NCBI RefSeq assembly: GCF_001192835.1
Contig: NZ_DF968182.1
Span: 1,729,975 to 1,793,974 of the forward strand
Source of the DNA: Lentimicrobium saccharophilum
GTDB lineage: Bacteria > Bacteroidota > Bacteroidia > Bacteroidales > Lentimicrobiaceae
DNA: 64,000 nucleotides
Direction: 5' to 3'
Positions 63,201-64,000 of the stretch are shown in pieces. Both the position numbers and the translations under genes were made by a program. Under the pieces are notes generated by a model. That model saw only the letters and a list, made by a program, of their open reading frames with translations, was not told where the DNA came from and ran no database searches. Every line of letters starts with the position of its first letter. Position 1 is the first letter of the stretch.

Positions 63201-64000
63201 AACTGGCCTAGCCATGCGGCAAAGGCCGTGTTCAGGGCTGTCTGGTCTGTAAAGTCACAACTGGTGTATGAAGCATCCGCCGGTCCTTCTACGGAAACAG
63301 CTGACGGGGCAATCAACGTAAAGGTCGCTGTTACTGACCCGCCTCCGCATTCATCCGTTACATTATAGGTCACAGTGGTGGTGCCGCCCTGGCAAAGTGC
63401 CGGAGCTACCGGTGAACCAACAATGGCTCCCACAGGGTTAAACCCTCCGCTTACACTGAAGCCGGTCAGCCAGGTGGCAAACGCTGCGTCTACCGCGGCC
63501 TGATCGGCAAACATACATGATGAACCGCTGTAGTCGTTGGGCTTGTTAATCACCAAGGGGTTGGGTGATACAATGGTAAACGTGGCCGTGGCTGTGCCTG
63601 TCTGGCAAAGGTCGGTTACATTATAGGTAACTTCGGTAAATCCTCCGCAAAGCGTGGGCGCCGTTGGCGTTCCATAGCTGCCCTGGGGATTGCATCCGCC
63701 CGTGACTCCAAAGCCTTCAAGCCAGCTTGCAAACGCTGCATTAATCTCTGCCTGGTCGGCAAAATCGGTGGCGTCTGCACTGAAATCAGCAGGTTCTGCT
63801 ATTACAATCGCTGTAGGGGCATTTACGGTGAAGCTGCGCGTTATGCTGGCACTGCTGCAAAGGTCAGCGATACTGTAAGTAATTGACACCTCTCCTCCTT
63901 CGCAAAGTACAGGAGCTGTATAACCACTCAGATCGGGGATAATTACTCCACATCCGTCACCGGTCACGGCAAACTGGCCAAGCCATGCGGCAAAGGCCGT
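60257..64000 (-). CDS. Giant repetitive T9SS-sorted surface protein (C-terminal 1,247 codons; 5' end outside window)
   Basis: The frame is open to the right edge, so the start is not in the window. In protein order: about four tandem Ig-like repeats of roughly 90-120 residues with the core DQ-x-x-x-N-x-AFAAWL and APxLCEGG...TVTY...DLC; an HYR-like segment (EWTDNCGTVTV, DACGNPASFTQTI); an unrecognised cysteine-containing domain of about 205 residues; two DUF11-type repeats (VKTGTxxDNxPxGxxNAGDQ); a second copy of the 205-residue domain; and a T9SS sorting tail (VAPNPFRLFTEVSFSVD to the end). Predicted to be exported by T9SS and attached to the surface, probably as an adhesin or structural protein. 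Confidence 0.88.
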   Translation of the reverse strand, partial: TAFAAWLGQFAVTGDGCGVIIPDLSGYTAPVLCEGGEVSITYSIADLCSSASITRSFTVNAPTAIVIAEPADFSADATDFADQAEINAAFASWLEGFGVTGGCNPQGSYGTPTAPTLCGGFTEVTYNVTDLCQTGTATATFTIVSPNPLVINKPNDYSGSSCMFADQAAVDAAFATWLTGFSVSGGFNPVGAIVGSPVAPALCQGGTTTVTYNVTDECGGGSVTATFTLIAPSAVSVEGPADASYTSCDFTDQTALNTAFAAWLGQFEVTEDGCGVTAPDLSNLTAPVLCEGGVVTVTYGITDLCSSTSITRSFSVTAPSAVSVAGPADASYSSCDFADQSALNTAFAAWLGQFAVTGDGCGVIIPDLSGYTAPVLCEGGVVTVIFGINDLCSSASITRSFTLSGDAIPPAITNIPPSTIVAECGTPFDLLPWQLPEWTDNCGTVTVISDVIDPASTAPLPATYTRTWTVTDACGNPASFTQTIQVPKCEEEYCTVTQFTLGSSTASFCDGTSSYDLMESLLQENGPLVVGLPANNRSFTVPVVGGAQCILDRFPSWNNAFVLTGNYSCGNFGDLLQPDGRFNNTLLVEAITMQFNLWMTPALGELLLENSAFYIRSASGCGGEDDYPLDDSTYYEIPPSVYSYLGSDPTVQDLLDLANLALGSPVIPGPNAPTRAQIKYALKYINEAFENCGFIYFVPPLSNNIELVKTGTIIDNEPIGVHNAGDQVSYQFAVSNIGNLTFSSVYINDPMIAVNGGPINNMAPGVTDNTTFSGIYTLTQEDIDVGSLSNTAMVIGLAGVNAYYDTDDDVQTFIQAPSISLVKTGTFVDNFPMGIYNAGDQIVYTFDISNTGNVTLTDVALSDPLADLSGNAIEVLTPGMTNSSAYSAVYTLTEPDIAAGSFTNTAFVTGYFGTTPVTASAEDTQAWSQPPMIEVCTLTEEGYSDQFGEFCNGQTIYDLIESLMYPDDPLLLGLPANGRTFSVPVDGGAQCIMDILPGEGFANKLTGNWGCGNFGYLLNNDGKLYNTLLSQMIALELNMRLSPGLADVVLTSPEFYTRASSACGGGTSNGSYPLDDSLHFVIPYSVYLYLGINPTIQDVYDLANSALGGVAPPPNLGPTLSDIRDAVQVINQAFEDCRFIFFIPKPKSSLVLPLGNELPVGIELKVAPNPFRLFTEVSFSVDKDSRVQAQLYDMQGNLVKTLFEGNMEAGQERTEVYNVSRNESFAMLICVIRTPTAIRVQRIIRTH
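60565..61199 (-). repeat. Unrecognised ~205-residue domain, copy 2
   Basis: Shares with copy 1 the motifs YDLxESL, GLPANxRxFxVPVxGGAQC, GNxxCGNFGxLL, YPLDDS and a C-terminal AFExCxFIxFxP, in the same order and spacing. I do not recognise the family. Confidence 0.8.
61902..62525 (-). repeat. Unrecognised ~205-residue domain, copy 1
   Basis: Homologous by eye to 60565-61199 across its whole length, separated from it by two DUF11-type repeats. Conserved cysteines suggest disulfide bonds in an exported protein. Confidence 0.8.
62869..62968 (-). repeat. Near-identical intragenic DNA repeat, copy A
   Basis: Matches 63901-64000 with a single mismatch (62879 versus 63911); the last 89 bases are identical up to the window edge. 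Offset 1,032 bases, a whole number of codons. Confidence 0.93.
63901..64000 (-). repeat. Near-identical intragenic DNA repeat, copy B (truncated by window edge)
   Basis: Second copy of 62869-62968; true length unknown because the window ends inside it. The neighbouring repeat at about 63130-63240 is clearly diverged. Confidence 0.93.

Noticed and set aside
62559..64000. Regular repeats in the right-end gene considered as a CRISPR-like array.
   Set aside because: Repeats are coding, about 250-340 bases long, and diverged between copies, with no short constant repeat and spacer pattern.

Overview
This window looks like a chromosomal segment of an anaerobic, fermentative member of the Bacteroidota (probably Bacteroidales-like). 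The evidence is: promoters of the TAnnTTTG type in front of many genes; type IX secretion (T9SS) sorting tails on three secreted proteins; BACON, DUF349, DUF3467 and WbqC family proteins; an rpsU-xer-hpf-tRNA-tuf-tRNA-secE-nusG-rplKAJL-rpoBC order; and a sensory [FeFe]-hydrogenase cluster next to an iron alcohol dehydrogenase. The genus cannot be fixed by reading alone.

Left end (1-5,283): a minus-strand run encodes an NfnA/SudB-like flavoprotein, a Rex-like protein, a NuoE-like [2Fe-2S] protein, a PAS-containing sensory [FeFe] hydrogenase and the start of a SpoIIE-type phosphatase. It lies behind an iron alcohol dehydrogenase gene. Two of these proteins have lost residues that define their families: the flavoprotein lacks the [2Fe-2S] cysteines, and the Rex-like protein has acidic residues where Rex has its DNA-reading arginines. 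I read the run as a redox/H2-sensing signalling module rather than a set of enzymes. The control region in front of the dehydrogenase holds two tandem Rex-box-like palindromes and a second, different pair of tandem palindromes.

5,284-13,117: a T9SS-secreted C10 cysteine protease, a stand-alone transposase-type zinc-ribbon protein, tandem thioredoxins (one a lipoprotein, one cytosolic), a WbqC-like protein, a PgpH-type HD phosphodiesterase and an NlpC/P60 peptidase. 13,349-19,480: an Oar-like TonB-dependent receptor broken by a complete 1.3-kb IS4-type element with an exact target duplication, followed by a BACON lipoprotein; this block looks lower in GC than its surroundings. 19,638-42,302: mixed housekeeping and envelope genes (SDR, S9 peptidase, T9SS-sorted CrtC/AttH-like protein, MORN protein, LpxR-like lipoprotein, CapA, Trx-Grx fusion, GroES, AsmA, AroC, DUF349, patatin-barrel protein, PLP sulfur enzyme, DUF134, DUF2179 and DUF3467 proteins).

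42,390-57,402: the conserved transcription/translation block on the minus strand, including five tRNA genes. A strong double hairpin sits between rplL and rpoB, and rpoB appears to start with TTG. 57,506-64,000: a DPP-IV-like peptidase, tRNA-Val, and the 3' end of a very large repetitive T9SS-sorted surface protein that runs off the right edge. I found no CRISPR array, prophage or toxin-antitoxin pair. The best candidates for something new are the redox-sensor operon with its dual tandem operators and the duplicated, unrecognised domain in the right-hand surface protein.
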